Below, piece after piece: positions 50,137 through 59,586 of a stretch of DNA of 64,000 nucleotides. A model generated the notes under the pieces. That model searched no databases, had not been told where the DNA came from, and saw only the letters and a list, made by a program, of their open reading frames with translations. Origin of the DNA: JAJFUE01 sp041687335. GTDB taxonomy: Bacteria > Sumerlaeota > Sumerlaeia > MVZB01. The stretch is taken from positions 186,001-250,000 of the forward strand of contig JAWLCE010000001.1 in assembly GCA_041687335.1 (NCBI GenBank), in the 5' to 3' direction. The position numbers and the translations under genes are program-made. Numbering within the stretch: position 1 is the stretch's first letter; each line of letters begins with the position of its first letter.

Positions 50137-51582
50137 ATGGCCCGAGTGATGATGATCGGCTACGGACCCCTGCCCCGCCCCGGCCTCAGCTATATGGCCG
50201 CCCCGGCGCTGCGCACGCGCCACTTCCTCAAGCCGATCCTCGACGCCGGCCACACCGTCAACCTCTACACGCTGCCCCTGCGCCCCCCCCCCGGCCACGA
50301 GGGCGAGATGGCCGCGATGATCCCCGACACCTACGAGAACCTCGCCTACCAGCGCTTTGCCAACCATGACGAGAATTTCGCCGTCGCCCAGCTCGCCGAG
50401 CAGGCGCGCCAGATCCAGCCCGACGCGATCGTCGGCGTGAACACCTTCCCCTCCTGGGTGGCCGCCCGGCTGCCCGCCCGCGTGCCGCTCTGGGCCGACC
50501 TCAACGGCCACTGGATGGCCGAAATGCAGGGCAAGGCCCGCGTCGAGAACGACGACCACTGGATCGGCTGGGGCTGGGGCGTGCAGCGCGGCATCCTGCG
50601 CCGGCTCGACAAGTTCTCCGCCGTCTCGCGCCCGCAGCTGCACGCGGTGCTCGGCGAGCTGGGCGCCGTCGGCCGGATGAACCGCCACACCTTCGACTAT
50701 CCCTTCGGCCACCATGTCCCCAACGCCGCCTACCGCTGGGACAGCGCCCTAGAAGCCGAGCCCAACCAGGAGCCGCTGCTGCGCGGCCCCATCGTCCCGG
50801 CCGACGCCTTCATCATCCTCTGGAGCGGCGGATTCAACGTCTGGGCCGACATCCCAACCCTGGTCGAGGCCATGGACCGCCTGATGGAGCACCACCCCAA
50901 CGTGCACATGGTCGTGACCGGCGGGCGGATCGAGGGCCACGTCACCCGCCCCTACGAGGAATTCGAGGAGCGCGTCGAGGCCTCACCCCACAAGGACCGC
51001 TTCCACCTGCTCGGCTGGGTCGAGAGCGAGGACCTGCCGCGCATCTATCGCGAGTCCGACCTCGGCATCAACGTCGACTCGCGCAACTATGAGACCCTCT
51101 TCGGCGCCCGCAACCGCATCAACACGATGGCCGCGGTCGGGCTGCCGGTCGCAACCACCCTCGGCACCGAGATCAGCGAATGGCTCGACGAGGGCCAGGC
51201 GGTGCTGAGCGCGCCGATCGGCGACGCCGAGGCGCTTGCCGAGGCGATCGCCCCGCATATCGGCCGGCGCTACGGACTGCGCGAGGTGGCCGGCAATGCC
51301 CTGCGCATCATGAAGCGCGATTTCTCGTATGCCCGCACCACGCGCAAGCTGCTCGACTGGCTCGAGGCCCCCGCCTTCGCCCCCGACAACCAGCTGCGCC
51401 TGGAGCGCGCCGGCGAGGACTCCCCCGACCCCTGGCGGCTGGCGCTCAATCCAGTCGAGGAGGAGTCCCTGCTGCTGGAAACCCACGGCGTGGGGCGGCT
51501 CCGCCAGGGGGTCGAGACGCCCGAGACCGGTGGCCACAACGCCGTCAGCCGCTTCCTGTTTGGCTCGCGTCGCTCACGCTGA
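50137..51582 (+). CDS. GT4-type glycosyltransferase
   Basis: This 481-residue GT-B protein has donor-domain text ADAFIILWSGGFNVWADIPTLVEAMDRLM, a FHLLGWVESEDLPRIYRESDLGINVD block, then RNRINTMAAVGLPVATT and HIGRRYGLREV. No membrane segment is visible. The ATG at 50137 follows AAGGGA. It lies directly after the IS element and divergent from the sensor kinase; the IS sits 117 bp upstream and may affect its promoter. The sugar and acceptor are unknown, but the density of glycosyltransferases in the window suggests surface glycan synthesis. Confidence 0.82.
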   Translation: MARVMMIGYGPLPRPGLSYMAAPALRTRHFLKPILDAGHTVNLYTLPLRPPPGHEGEMAAMIPDTYENLAYQRFANHDENFAVAQLAEQARQIQPDAIVGVNTFPSWVAARLPARVPLWADLNGHWMAEMQGKARVENDDHWIGWGWGVQRGILRRLDKFSAVSRPQLHAVLGELGAVGRMNRHTFDYPFGHHVPNAAYRWDSALEAEPNQEPLLRGPIVPADAFIILWSGGFNVWADIPTLVEAMDRLMEHHPNVHMVVTGGRIEGHVTRPYEEFEERVEASPHKDRFHLLGWVESEDLPRIYRESDLGINVDSRNYETLFGARNRINTMAAVGLPVATTLGTEISEWLDEGQAVLSAPIGDAEALAEAIAPHIGRRYGLREVAGNALRIMKRDFSYARTTRKLLDWLEAPAFAPDNQLRLERAGEDSPDPWRLALNPVEEESLLLETHGVGRLRQGVETPETGGHNAVSRFLFGSRRSR

Positions 51583-51754
51583 GGGGGGTCAATTTAGGCC
51601 ATCGAACTCCTGATTTCCGCCAGCGGGAGCGCCGGCAGTCCACAGCCCCCGTTTCGCCGAAAGCCCCGGTTTTGTGATAAGATGGGCATGTAGCCACCGG
51701 CCCCATGCCACCGTGGTCGTTGCGACTTCTGTTCTGCATAAGGCGGTCAAGCCG

Positions 51755-52894
51755 ATGAATTCACCCACGCATCAGGAAGCCTCGCGCGAGCCGGCGCGGC
51801 GCGCCCATCGCGCCTGGTCACTCTATATCGGCTCAGTGGCCGGCATCCCGATCTATCTGCACATCACCTTCCTGCTGCTGCTGGCTTTTATCTGGGTCAT
51901 GCAGCGGCAGATCAACGGGCCGATCTTCGGTGGGCTGCCGCTCGTGATCGCCGTCTTTGCCAGCGTGGCTCTCCACGAGTTGGGGCACGCGCTGACCGCG
52001 CGCCGCTTCGGCATCGGCACGGAGGATATCGTCCTCTACCCGATCGGCGGCGTGGCGCGCCTGCGCAGCATGGGCGAAAAACTGCAGGAGTTCTGGATCG
52101 CCATTGCCGGCCCCTCCGTCAACGTCGTCATCGCGGTCGTTCTTTTCGCCATCCTGACAACCACGGGGCGCTGGGTGCCGATCACCTTTGAACAGCTCGA
52201 CCAGGCCTTCGTGCAGGCCAGCTTCCTCCAGCGCTTGATGATGATCAATGTCATCCTTGTGGCATTCAATATGATCCCCGCCTTTCCGATGGACGGGGGC
52301 CGGGTGCTGCGCTCGCTGCTGACGCTGGCGCTCAGCAAGGAAAACGCGACCTCGATCGCCGCCGCCATTGGACAAGCCCTTGCCGTCATGTTCGTCATCT
52401 TCGGCTTGCTGGCCGGCCACATCATCTTGATGTTCATCGGCATCTTCGTCTTCATTGCCGCCGGGCAGGAGTCGGTCGCGACCCGCTCGCAGGCCCTGAT
52501 GCAAGGGCGCACTGTGCGCGACGCGATGATCACCCACTTCGAGGTGCTCAACCATGGCGACTCGCTCGGACGCGCGGCCGAGCTCCTGCTCGAAACCAGC
52601 CAGCAGGAGTTTCCGGTTCTCAGCGGCGGCGAGGTCATCGGCGTGCTCAGCCGCAAGGCACTCCTGCAGGGGCTCGCCCAGCACGGCCGCGACTATTACG
52701 TCGCCCAGGTGATGGACCGCCAGTTCCCGCGCGCCCGCGCCTGGGAGAACCTGCAGGAAGCGCTCGAGCAGATGCGCGCCGCCGATGGCCTGCCGCTGCT
52801 GGTCTTCGAGGGCGATCGCCTGATCGGCTACGTCAACAATGAAAACCTGATGGAATACCTGATGATCCAGCAGGTGCGCCGGGCCACCACTTGA
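51755..52894 (+). CDS. Site-2 protease family metalloprotease (M50) with two CBS domains
   Basis: This 379-residue membrane protein has the zinc motif HELGH (H74, H78), the second ligand motif NMIPAFPMDGGR (D180), and six hydrophobic segments. The C-terminal 150 residues form a CBS pair (TVRDAMITHFEVLNHGDSLG and YVAQVMDRQFPRARAWENL). It cuts membrane proteins within the bilayer, often anti-sigma factors; the CBS pair may sense adenine nucleotides. The ATG at 51755 follows AAGGCGG. It precedes the DUF177 gene by 38 bp. Its target is unknown. Confidence 0.9.
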   Translation: MNSPTHQEASREPARRAHRAWSLYIGSVAGIPIYLHITFLLLLAFIWVMQRQINGPIFGGLPLVIAVFASVALHELGHALTARRFGIGTEDIVLYPIGGVARLRSMGEKLQEFWIAIAGPSVNVVIAVVLFAILTTTGRWVPITFEQLDQAFVQASFLQRLMMINVILVAFNMIPAFPMDGGRVLRSLLTLALSKENATSIAAAIGQALAVMFVIFGLLAGHIILMFIGIFVFIAAGQESVATRSQALMQGRTVRDAMITHFEVLNHGDSLGRAAELLLETSQQEFPVLSGGEVIGVLSRKALLQGLAQHGRDYYVAQVMDRQFPRARAWENLQEALEQMRAADGLPLLVFEGDRLIGYVNNENLMEYLMIQQVRRATT

Positions 52895-52932
52895 TCCGCC
52901 CGCGCCACATCTCCTCCCCGAAGGATTCCGCC

Positions 52933-53484
52933 ATGGAAGCGCTGAAGATTCCGGTTGAACAGTTGCGCGAAGGACCGCGCGAGCTGGAGCTCGACATGGC
53001 TCCCGAGGCGCTTGACTTGTCTGATCCCGAATTCACCTTCAGCGGCCGCGTGACCGGCCGGGTCACCTTTCGCATGGCGGCGGGCGACGTCATCGCCAAC
53101 GGCGAGCTGCACGTGCCCTATGATACCCGCTGCGTGCGCTGTCTCGACCCTTCCTCCGGTGAGGTCAGCGCTCCGGTCAACGAAACCTGGCTGCGCGGCG
53201 AGTCCGATCTGCCTCCGGCCGCCCCCGGCGAGGACGAACCGCTCGTCAATACCTATCAAGGCGACTTTATCGAGCCGGCCGAAGTGTTCCGCGAGCTGAT
53301 CATGGCCGCCCTGCCCGAGCGCGTCTGGTGCCGCGAAGACTGCGCCGGCCTCTGCCCCGGCTGCGGTGCCAACCTCAACCATGAGCCCTGCCGCTGCCCC
53401 GAGGAGGTCCGCCGCGCACGCGAGGATGCGCAGGCCAGCGACTGGAAGCTCAAGCTGCGCCAGCTTCAGAAACCCAAAGAATAA
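52933..53484 (+). CDS. DUF177 family (YceD-like) protein
   Basis: This 183-residue protein has the DUF177 pattern: an N-terminal beta part, RCVRCLDPSSGEVSAPV, and a C-terminal cysteine cluster (CREDCAGLCPGCGANLN) that could bind metal. Family members are linked to 23S rRNA or ribosome assembly and normally sit before rpmF. Here rpmF does not follow. The ATG at 52933 is supported by GAAGGA upstream; the frame begins at 52891 without one. Confidence 0.85.
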   Translation: MEALKIPVEQLREGPRELELDMAPEALDLSDPEFTFSGRVTGRVTFRMAAGDVIANGELHVPYDTRCVRCLDPSSGEVSAPVNETWLRGESDLPPAAPGEDEPLVNTYQGDFIEPAEVFRELIMAALPERVWCREDCAGLCPGCGANLNHEPCRCPEEVRRAREDAQASDWKLKLRQLQKPKE

Positions 53485-53707
53485 CGGCCCTTCGCTCGTT
53501 TGCCCTGCAAGGGGCAACGCAATGGCCCATCTGGCTCTGCTCGCCTCACACACGAGGCAGCGGAATACACCATTTCGGTCAAAGGGATTGAAGTATCTGC
53601 TGAAAAATCAACCCGCCAGCGGCCATTATTTTCGGTAAATCCTTTACCTGCCGCCAGCCGATACGTAAGCTGGAACTTGTTCTTGAACCTTCGCTCAAAG
53701 GTGGCAC

Positions 53708-54658
53708 TTGAATTCGATGCAGTCCTGTCCGGCCGATCCTTCCGCTTCCGTTGCGCGCATCCCGCCCATAGCATGGCTCATCGGACTGGCCATTGCGGCC
53801 CTGCTCGCCGTCGCCTTCCATGAACCGATCATTCGCATGGTCGACATCTGGCAGGCTGAGGATTCCTATTATTCGCACGGCTGGCTGGTGCCGCTGGTGG
53901 CGATCTTCCTGATCTGGCGACAGCGCGCCCTCTACATGGCCGATCCGCCGCGGGTATCCTATCTTGGCCTGGGGATCCTGCTGACCGGCCTGGCGACGCT
54001 GGTGGTCAGCGGCTGGATGGTGATCTACTTCACTGCCGGCTTTGGCCTGATCCTGGTGCTGTGGGGGCTGGGGGGCTTTCTGTTTGGGCCCGGCGCCTTG
54101 CGCCGTCTGGTTTTTCCCGCCTTCATCCTGACCTTCATGGTGCCGCCGCCGCTGCAAATGATCAACAGCATCAGCCTCAAGATGAAGATGCTGGCCACTG
54201 CGATGGCGATGCGGCTGCTCGATTTTCTCGGCATTGTTGCCGTCAACGACGGCCAGACCATCTACCTTGGCAGCGCCTACGTGACGGTCGGGGACGCCTG
54301 TTCGGGTCTGCGTTCGCTGATCTCGCTGATCTTTCTGGGCGTGCTGTTTGCCTATTTCAGCCCCCTGACTTTTCCGCGCCGGGTGGTGCTCTTCTTCGCC
54401 TCCGCACCGATCGCTATCCTCAGCAACATGCTGCGGGTGGCTGGGCTGAGCCTGGTGGCCTATTTCTGGGGAACCGAGGCCGTCTCGGGTCCGATCCACG
54501 ACATCTCGGGCTACATGATCTTCGTGGTGGCTTTCTTCATGCTTTACGGCACCATGCTGCTGCTGCAGTGGCGCCTGCCCGCGAGACCCGCCGCCGGTCC
54601 CGACAACGATGATCCGCAGCCGCGCCCATCCTTGAACGCGCCGGCGTGCAGAAAGTGA
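53708..54658 (+). CDS. Exosortase / archaeosortase family transpeptidase
   Basis: This 316-residue protein has eight or so membrane helices with the exosortase catalytic triad: C198 in VGDACSGLRSL, R243 in SNMLRVAG and H264 in GPIHDISGY. Exosortases cut and transfer proteins with a C-terminal sorting signal (PEP-CTERM type) while exopolysaccharide is made. The start is a TTG at 53708, 6 bases after AAAGG; an ATG at 53717 is also possible. An EpsI gene follows by 8 bp. No PEP-CTERM substrate was seen in the window. The gap 53485-53707 holds nothing but a TTGCCC-GGGCAA hairpin. Confidence 0.9.
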   Translation: MNSMQSCPADPSASVARIPPIAWLIGLAIAALLAVAFHEPIIRMVDIWQAEDSYYSHGWLVPLVAIFLIWRQRALYMADPPRVSYLGLGILLTGLATLVVSGWMVIYFTAGFGLILVLWGLGGFLFGPGALRRLVFPAFILTFMVPPPLQMINSISLKMKMLATAMAMRLLDFLGIVAVNDGQTIYLGSAYVTVGDACSGLRSLISLIFLGVLFAYFSPLTFPRRVVLFFASAPIAILSNMLRVAGLSLVAYFWGTEAVSGPIHDISGYMIFVVAFFMLYGTMLLLQWRLPARPAAGPDNDDPQPRPSLNAPACRK

Positions 54659-54666
54659 GGCCCATC

Positions 54667-55290
54667 ATGTCGCGACTGCGCACCCGCGTCATCCTGCTGC
54701 TGCTGCTGCTGGCGCCGACCGCCTGGTTTTCCGCCGCCGCCCTCTATCCCGAGCGCATGGAGCGCGAGCACCTCAAGGCGCGCGACCTGCCGCTGGTGAT
54801 GGACAACTGGTTCGGCCGCGAGATCGAGGTCGATGCCGAGGTGCGGGAGATCCTTGAGACGGACGACGTCGTGCAGCGGGCCTACGTCAACCCGCTGCAC
54901 CCCGAGCCGGTTCACCTGGCTGTCGTTTACTCGCCCGACAACCGCCGCGTCGCCCACCCCCCCGAGGTCTGCTACCTGGCCGGCAGCTGGGAAGTCAACG
55001 ACAAGCGGATCGTCGAGCGCGAGGGCCTGCCGCCGATGGTGCGCCTGGTCATCAGCTACGGCCAACACAAGGACATGGTCTATTACTGCTACAAGTCCGG
55101 CCCCGATTATCTGGCCAATTACTACCAGCAGCAGATCAACATCATCCGCAATTACATGCTGCGTCGCCCGACGGCTTCGGCGCTGATCCGGTTTTCCACC
55201 GCCGTCCAAGGCAACGAGGCGGGCGCGGAGGAGCGCCTGCTGACGTTCGCCCGCCTGATGATGCCCGAGATTCGCCAGACATTGGATTAA
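54667..55290 (+). CDS. epsI: EpsI-type exosortase-associated protein (DUF3485)
   Basis: This 207-residue protein has an N-terminal membrane anchor (RTRVILLLLLLAPTAWFSAAA) and the EpsI domain, with HPPEVCYLAGSWEV and YWFYYKSGPDYL-like text (VYYCYKSGPDYLANYY). In exosortase systems EpsI is fused to or placed after the exosortase and takes part in exopolysaccharide secretion or sorting. The ATG at 54667 follows GTGAGG. A terminator at 55314-55349 closes the operon. Confidence 0.88.
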   Translation: MSRLRTRVILLLLLLAPTAWFSAAALYPERMEREHLKARDLPLVMDNWFGREIEVDAEVREILETDDVVQRAYVNPLHPEPVHLAVVYSPDNRRVAHPPEVCYLAGSWEVNDKRIVEREGLPPMVRLVISYGQHKDMVYYCYKSGPDYLANYYQQQINIIRNYMLRRPTASALIRFSTAVQGNEAGAEERLLTFARLMMPEIRQTLD

Positions 55291-55313
55291 CTTTGATGGA
55301 TGGATAATGAAAA

Positions 55314-55349
55314 GGCGCTGCCCCGCGAGAGGCCGCGCCATTCGTTTTT
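55314..55349 (+). terminator. Intrinsic terminator after epsI
   Basis: GGCGCTGCC (55314-55322) pairs with GGCCGCGCC (55331-55339) with one mismatch, followed by ATTCGTTTTT. It lies 23 bp after the epsI stop and ahead of the convergent kinase gene. Confidence 0.7.
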
Positions 55350-55369
55350 CGGGATGGTAAGACCGCCGC

Positions 55370-56608
55370 TCAGGCCGGCAGCGTAATCACAAAGATGGCC
55401 CCTTGGCCGGGAGCATCCTCGATGCGGATGCGACCTCCGTGCTCCTCGACGATCTTGCGTGTCACGGCCAGCCCCAGCCCCGTGCCCTTGGAACCCTTGG
55501 TGGAGAAGAATGGATCGAAAATCGATTCGCGGTTTTCGGCCGGCACGCCCGGGCCGCTGTCCCCCACGCGCAGCACGATCGCCGCCGCCGGCCCTCCCGG
55601 CAGCTCGGCCAGCCGCGCCGGGTCGCGCTCCTGCGTCGCCTCGATCCAGACCTCGCCGTCGGCCGCCGAGACGTCAAATGCGTTCTGCACCAGGTTGAGC
55701 AGGCAGCGGTAGATCTGCTGGCCATCGGCCTGGACCGAGCCGGCGTCGGTGATCGGCCGCACGGAGAAGTGAATCTGCCGCGCTGCGGCATCGGCGCGCA
55801 CCGAGGCCGCCAGCTCCTCGAACAGGTCGCGGATCGAAACCTCGCTGCGCTGCGGCTCGCGCTCCTTCGAATAGTCCAGCATGTCGAGCACGATCGTGCT
55901 GAGCCGGTCCAGGTTGCGCTGCAGGATGTCGCGCCCCTGGCCCAGCAGCTTCCAGTCGCCGGCCCCCTCGGCCATGCCCACGATCGAAAGCCCGCCCTTG
56001 ACCCCGGTCAGGATATTCTTGATGCAGTGCGAGATGCCCGCGACGGTCTGGCCGACGGCGGCCAGCCGCTCCCCGCGTACGACGCGCTCGTGCAGCCGCG
56101 AGTTCTCGATGAAAACCGCCGCCTGGTTGGCCAGCAGGACCATCACCTCAAGGTCGGACTGGCAGAACATGCCAAGGTCCTCCGAGGTCCGGTTCAGGTT
56201 GATTGTCCCGATCACGCGCCCATGCATCCGCAGCGGCAGGCACATCGCCGAGATGAGCCGGCGGCGGGCATCGAGCGCCTGATAGTTGGGGTTGCTCGGG
56301 TGGTCGTTCAGGATCAGCGGCTGGTTGTTTTCGATCACCCACTCGGCGATCGAACCCTTGCGCGGAATATAGCCCTTTTGCACGATCTCGGCGGGCAGGC
56401 CGCGGCTGGCCAGCATCTCCAGCCGGTCGCGCCGCTCGTCGAGCAGCAAAATCGAACCTTGCTGGGCATGAGCCTCCTCGAGCGTGCGGTCGAGGATCGT
56501 CTCCATGACCGCTCCCAGCTCGAGATTGGAAACCAGCGCCTCGCTGATGGCCAGCAGGGCGTGCGGCAGCCGGCCCGAGTCATGGTGCGTGGGTTGGGCG
56601 ACAGCCAT
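55370..56608 (-). CDS. Cytoplasmic GAF-domain sensor histidine kinase
   Basis: This 412-residue protein lacks membrane segments. Residues about 25-180 are a GAF domain (GSILLLDERRDRLEMLAS, AMCLPLRMHGRVIGTINLNR). The kinase part has the H-box AVGQTVAGISHCIKN, N-box NLVQNAFDV, G1 VGDSGPGVP and G2 GTGLGLAVTRKIV. It follows fliA by 17 bp on the same strand, so it may belong to the flagellar operon and control flagellar gene expression. No response regulator is near. NtrB-like kinases share the GISHxIKN form of the H-box. Confidence 0.85.
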   Translation of the reverse strand: MAVAQPTHHDSGRLPHALLAISEALVSNLELGAVMETILDRTLEEAHAQQGSILLLDERRDRLEMLASRGLPAEIVQKGYIPRKGSIAEWVIENNQPLILNDHPSNPNYQALDARRRLISAMCLPLRMHGRVIGTINLNRTSEDLGMFCQSDLEVMVLLANQAAVFIENSRLHERVVRGERLAAVGQTVAGISHCIKNILTGVKGGLSIVGMAEGAGDWKLLGQGRDILQRNLDRLSTIVLDMLDYSKEREPQRSEVSIRDLFEELAASVRADAAARQIHFSVRPITDAGSVQADGQQIYRCLLNLVQNAFDVSAADGEVWIEATQERDPARLAELPGGPAAAIVLRVGDSGPGVPAENRESIFDPFFSTKGSKGTGLGLAVTRKIVEEHGGRIRIEDAPGQGAIFVITLPA

Positions 56609-56625
56609 CCTGGCGCGCCTCCTTC

Positions 56626-57486
56626 TCAGCTTTCAAGGACCTTGAGCAGGCGGCCGCGCAGGCGCAGGATCGCCTTGGTGTGGATCTGCGACACCCGACT
56701 CTCGGTGATGCTCAAAATCTCGCCAATTTCCTTCATCGTCAGTTCTTCATAATAATATAAGGAAATCACCAGCCGTTCCTTCTCGGGCAGCTGGTCGATC
56801 GTCTCCGCCACGATCCGGTAGATCTGGTCCAGGTTCAGGATCTGGCTCGGGCTGAGCGCCTCGGGATCAGCCAAATAGTCAAGCAGGTTGCGCTCGAAGC
56901 CATCCTCGTGGTCATTGCCCTGCAGGTCGTCCAGGCTCAACAGCGCCACCCCGCGCGCCTCGCGCAGCAGGACGTTGAACTCCTCGGGCTTGATCTTGAG
57001 AAACTCCATCATCTCCGCATCGCTGGCCGAGCGCCCCAGTTGCTGCTCCAGCTCCGCATATGCCTTCTCCAGCCGCGAGGACTTCTGGCGGGTCGAGCGC
57101 GGCACCCAGTCCAGCGCACGCAGCTCGTCCAGGATCGACCCCTTGATGCGGAACTCCGCATAGGTCTTGAACTTGATCTTGCGGCTGGCGTCGAACTTCT
57201 CGATCGCATCAATCAGCCCGATGATCCCCGAGTTGACCAGGTCGCCCAGCTCGATGTGCTGGGGCAGCCGGCTGGCGATCCGGCTGGCGATGAATCGCAC
57301 CAGCGGCAGGTATTCCACGATCAGCTCGTTGCGCCGCTCCAGCGTCATCTTGCCGGCCTCGGCATACGCCCCGGCGGCTCCGGCGCGCGCCCGCGGTGCC
57401 GCCACCGGCGCCACTGCGGTCCCTTGAGTGGCAGCCGCCTGCGTGGCTTGACCCTTGGCGGGCGCGTATGTCACCGAACTGCTCAT
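56626..57486 (-). CDS. fliA: RNA polymerase sigma factor for flagellar genes (sigma-28 / FliA-WhiG type)
   Basis: This 286-residue sigma factor starts with an A/T/G-rich leader of about 40 residues, followed by sigma regions 2 (YLPLVRFIASRIASRLPQHI, SGIIGLIDAIEKFD), 3 (RLEKAYAELEQQLGR) and 4 (LPEKERLVISLYYYEELTMKEIGEILSITESRVSQIH). AEFRIKGSILDELRALDWVPR is the FliA/WhiG mark. The ATG at 57486 is best placed, 7 bases after GGAAGGAGA; an ATG two codons earlier lies on top of that site. It directs late flagellar and chemotaxis transcription. Confidence 0.92.
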   Translation of the reverse strand: MSSSVTYAPAKGQATQAAATQGTAVAPVAAPRARAGAAGAYAEAGKMTLERRNELIVEYLPLVRFIASRIASRLPQHIELGDLVNSGIIGLIDAIEKFDASRKIKFKTYAEFRIKGSILDELRALDWVPRSTRQKSSRLEKAYAELEQQLGRSASDAEMMEFLKIKPEEFNVLLREARGVALLSLDDLQGNDHEDGFERNLLDYLADPEALSPSQILNLDQIYRIVAETIDQLPEKERLVISLYYYEELTMKEIGEILSITESRVSQIHTKAILRLRGRLLKVLES

Positions 57487-57529
57487 GTTCATTCTCCTTC
57501 CAGGTGCGCCCGCCTCCGGCGGACGTGGG

Positions 57530-58426
57530 TCAGAAACCGATCGAGGCCGCCGCCGTGGCCGGCATCAGGTTGCGCCACAGCACTCCCAGGTCGCAGCGCA
57601 TGGGGTCGTTCTCCAGATGCGTGATGCGCCGCGCCAGCTTGCGCAGCGCCGCCGCCGGCACCCCCGCCGGCTCCAGCTCGCTGAGCAGCCGCTGGGACTG
57701 CACCGCCCGGCGGAGCCCCGTCGCGTGCGGCATGTGGCCGAGGTAGTCCAGCGAGACGTCAAGGAACCGGTCGGTCACGCGCGTCAGCCGGCGGAAGACT
57801 TCCTCGCCCTCCGCCACGTCGCGCACGTCGTTGGCGATGACCTTGAAGTGGTGCTGGTGGTGGCGCGACGACAGCACCTTGATCAACGCGTAGGCATCGG
57901 TCAGCGAGGTTGGCTCGGGCGTCAGCACGACCACCATCGTCTGCGCCGCCAGGTTGAAATAAAGGACGTTTCGCGAGATGCCCGCGCCGGTGTCGATCAG
58001 GATGTAATCGAACTGCTCCTGGAGCGACTCGAGCGCCTCGAGCAGGCGCAGCCGCTCACCGTCGGTCAGTTCGGTCAGCTCGCTGGCCCCCGAATCCGCC
58101 GGCAACACCCGGATTCCCGCCGGCCCGCGCGCCAGCACTTCCTCGATGGTCTTCTCGCCGCGGATGACATGGCCCAGGTTGAACTCCGGGGTGATCCCCA
58201 GCAGCACGTCCACGTTGGCCAGCCCAAGGTCCGCGTCCAGGATCAGCACCCGGCGGCGCAACTGGCGCAGGTGCCAGGCAAGGTTCGCGGCCAGATTGCT
58301 CTTGCCCACCCCGCCCTTGCCGCTGGTGATCGTCAGCACGTGGGGAATCGGGCGCTGAGGCGCATCCGCCTGCGGCTCGGGCAGGTGGGCGGCTTCCAGG
58401 CGCGGTCGGCGCGGCAGCGACATCAT
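57530..58426 (-). CDS. flhG: MinD-like ATPase FlhG (FleN)
   Basis: This 298-residue P-loop ATPase has the deviant Walker A TSGKGGVGKSNLA, then ILDADLGLANVDVLLG and YILIDTGAGISRNVL, the FlhG-specific form. FlhG controls flagellar number together with FlhF. The start ATG at 58426 overlaps the stop of flhF and follows GGGAG by 7 bases. A MinD role in division is less likely given the position between flhF and fliA. Confidence 0.92.
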   Translation of the reverse strand: MMSLPRRPRLEAAHLPEPQADAPQRPIPHVLTITSGKGGVGKSNLAANLAWHLRQLRRRVLILDADLGLANVDVLLGITPEFNLGHVIRGEKTIEEVLARGPAGIRVLPADSGASELTELTDGERLRLLEALESLQEQFDYILIDTGAGISRNVLYFNLAAQTMVVVLTPEPTSLTDAYALIKVLSSRHHQHHFKVIANDVRDVAEGEEVFRRLTRVTDRFLDVSLDYLGHMPHATGLRRAVQSQRLLSELEPAGVPAAALRKLARRITHLENDPMRCDLGVLWRNLMPATAAASIGF

Positions 58427-59586
58427 TGGACAACTCCCGCCGGCGCCAGCACCCGCCGCCACAGCGACGCCGCCGAGGCCGCCTCAAGATCCTCCGGCAC
58501 GCGCGTGCCGGTGGCGAAACTGTCGATTTTCCACTGCTGGTCCATGGTCAGGTTCAATATGCTCCCGCTCTGCTGGGCTTCATCGAGCTTGCTGAAGAGG
58601 ACCCGCCGGGCCCCCAGCGCCCGCGCCGCGGCCATCTGGCGGCGGCCAATCTCGTCGCGATGCGTCAGCGGCCAAACAATGCACGTCTCTGTTTGGGGAC
58701 ACCGAGCAAGAATGGAACCATAGAGCCGGCCCGGGGCGCTGTCGGGGTCCATCACCCCCGGTGTATCGATCCCCACCCAGTCGCGACCGCCCCAGGTCTC
58801 CATGCAACGCATTAAGTCTTCTTGAGTTGCGATTTCCTGAACTTCCACGCCAATCAGGCGGCCCACGCGGCGCCACTGCTCGACGGCGCCGAAACGGCAG
58901 GCATCCAACGTCGCAATGACAATATTTTGGCGTCCTTCGCGGCGATATCTTGACGCAAGCTTGGCAAGCGTCGTCGTTTTTCCGCCGCCGGTCGGGCCGA
59001 CCAATCCCATGACGGACCCAGCCGCAGCCGTCGCCTCGGCATCCTCGCCCAGCAGACCCTGCTCAGCCCGCCAGGCCCACCAGATCCACTCGCGCAGACT
59101 CTCCCCCCGCATCCGGGCCGCCGGGCTGGCCTCATCCAGCTGAATCATGTAAGCCCGCAGCGAGGCCGGCGCGGTGCGCCAGTCCAGCCAGCGCCGAAAA
59201 TGGGGCGCCAGCAGGCGGTGATCGATGCCCGACTCAATCAATTCGTGGTAGTCGCTCAGGTCGAGCCCCGGCCGCTCGGCCGGCAGGTCCGGATCCGCCC
59301 CGCCCTCGAGCAGCCGGCGCAGCTGCGCGCGCAGCCGCCCCAGGTCCTCGATCAGCTCGCCGGGAGCGGCCGGCCGGGCCTGCTCCCTCGGGGCCACCGG
59401 CTGGCGCGCCGGGGCCGGCTCACGCACCGCACAGACCTCAAAGCGAGCTCCGGGGTTCATCCGTGCGACGGCGCTGCCGGGCTCCAGCTCGTGCGTCTCC
59501 AGAATCAGCGCATCGGGGCCCAGCTCGCGACGGACCTGGGCCAGCGTCCCGCTCATGGTGCGACCGTAAAACTTACGCAGCTGCAT
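58423..59586 (-). CDS. flhF: Flagellar biosynthesis GTPase FlhF
   Basis: This 387-residue protein has an N-terminal basic start (MQLRKFYGRTMSGTLAQVRR), a variable helical middle, and the SRP-type NG GTPase domain with Walker A GPTGGGKTTTLAKLA, G3 IDTPGVMD (most members read DTAG) and G4 FSKLDE. It places flagella at the pole or chosen site. It overlaps flhA by 14 bp upstream and flhG downstream, showing tight coupling. Confidence 0.92.
   Translation of the reverse strand: MQLRKFYGRTMSGTLAQVRRELGPDALILETHELEPGSAVARMNPGARFEVCAVREPAPARQPVAPREQARPAAPGELIEDLGRLRAQLRRLLEGGADPDLPAERPGLDLSDYHELIESGIDHRLLAPHFRRWLDWRTAPASLRAYMIQLDEASPAARMRGESLREWIWWAWRAEQGLLGEDAEATAAAGSVMGLVGPTGGGKTTTLAKLASRYRREGRQNIVIATLDACRFGAVEQWRRVGRLIGVEVQEIATQEDLMRCMETWGGRDWVGIDTPGVMDPDSAPGRLYGSILARCPQTETCIVWPLTHRDEIGRRQMAAARALGARRVLFSKLDEAQQSGSILNLTMDQQWKIDSFATGTRVPEDLEAASAASLWRRVLAPAGVVQ

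Noticed and set aside
53500..53823. 107-codon frame before and into the exosortase gene
   Set aside because: It overlaps the exosortase start in another frame and has no family text. The exosortase triad settles the frame.
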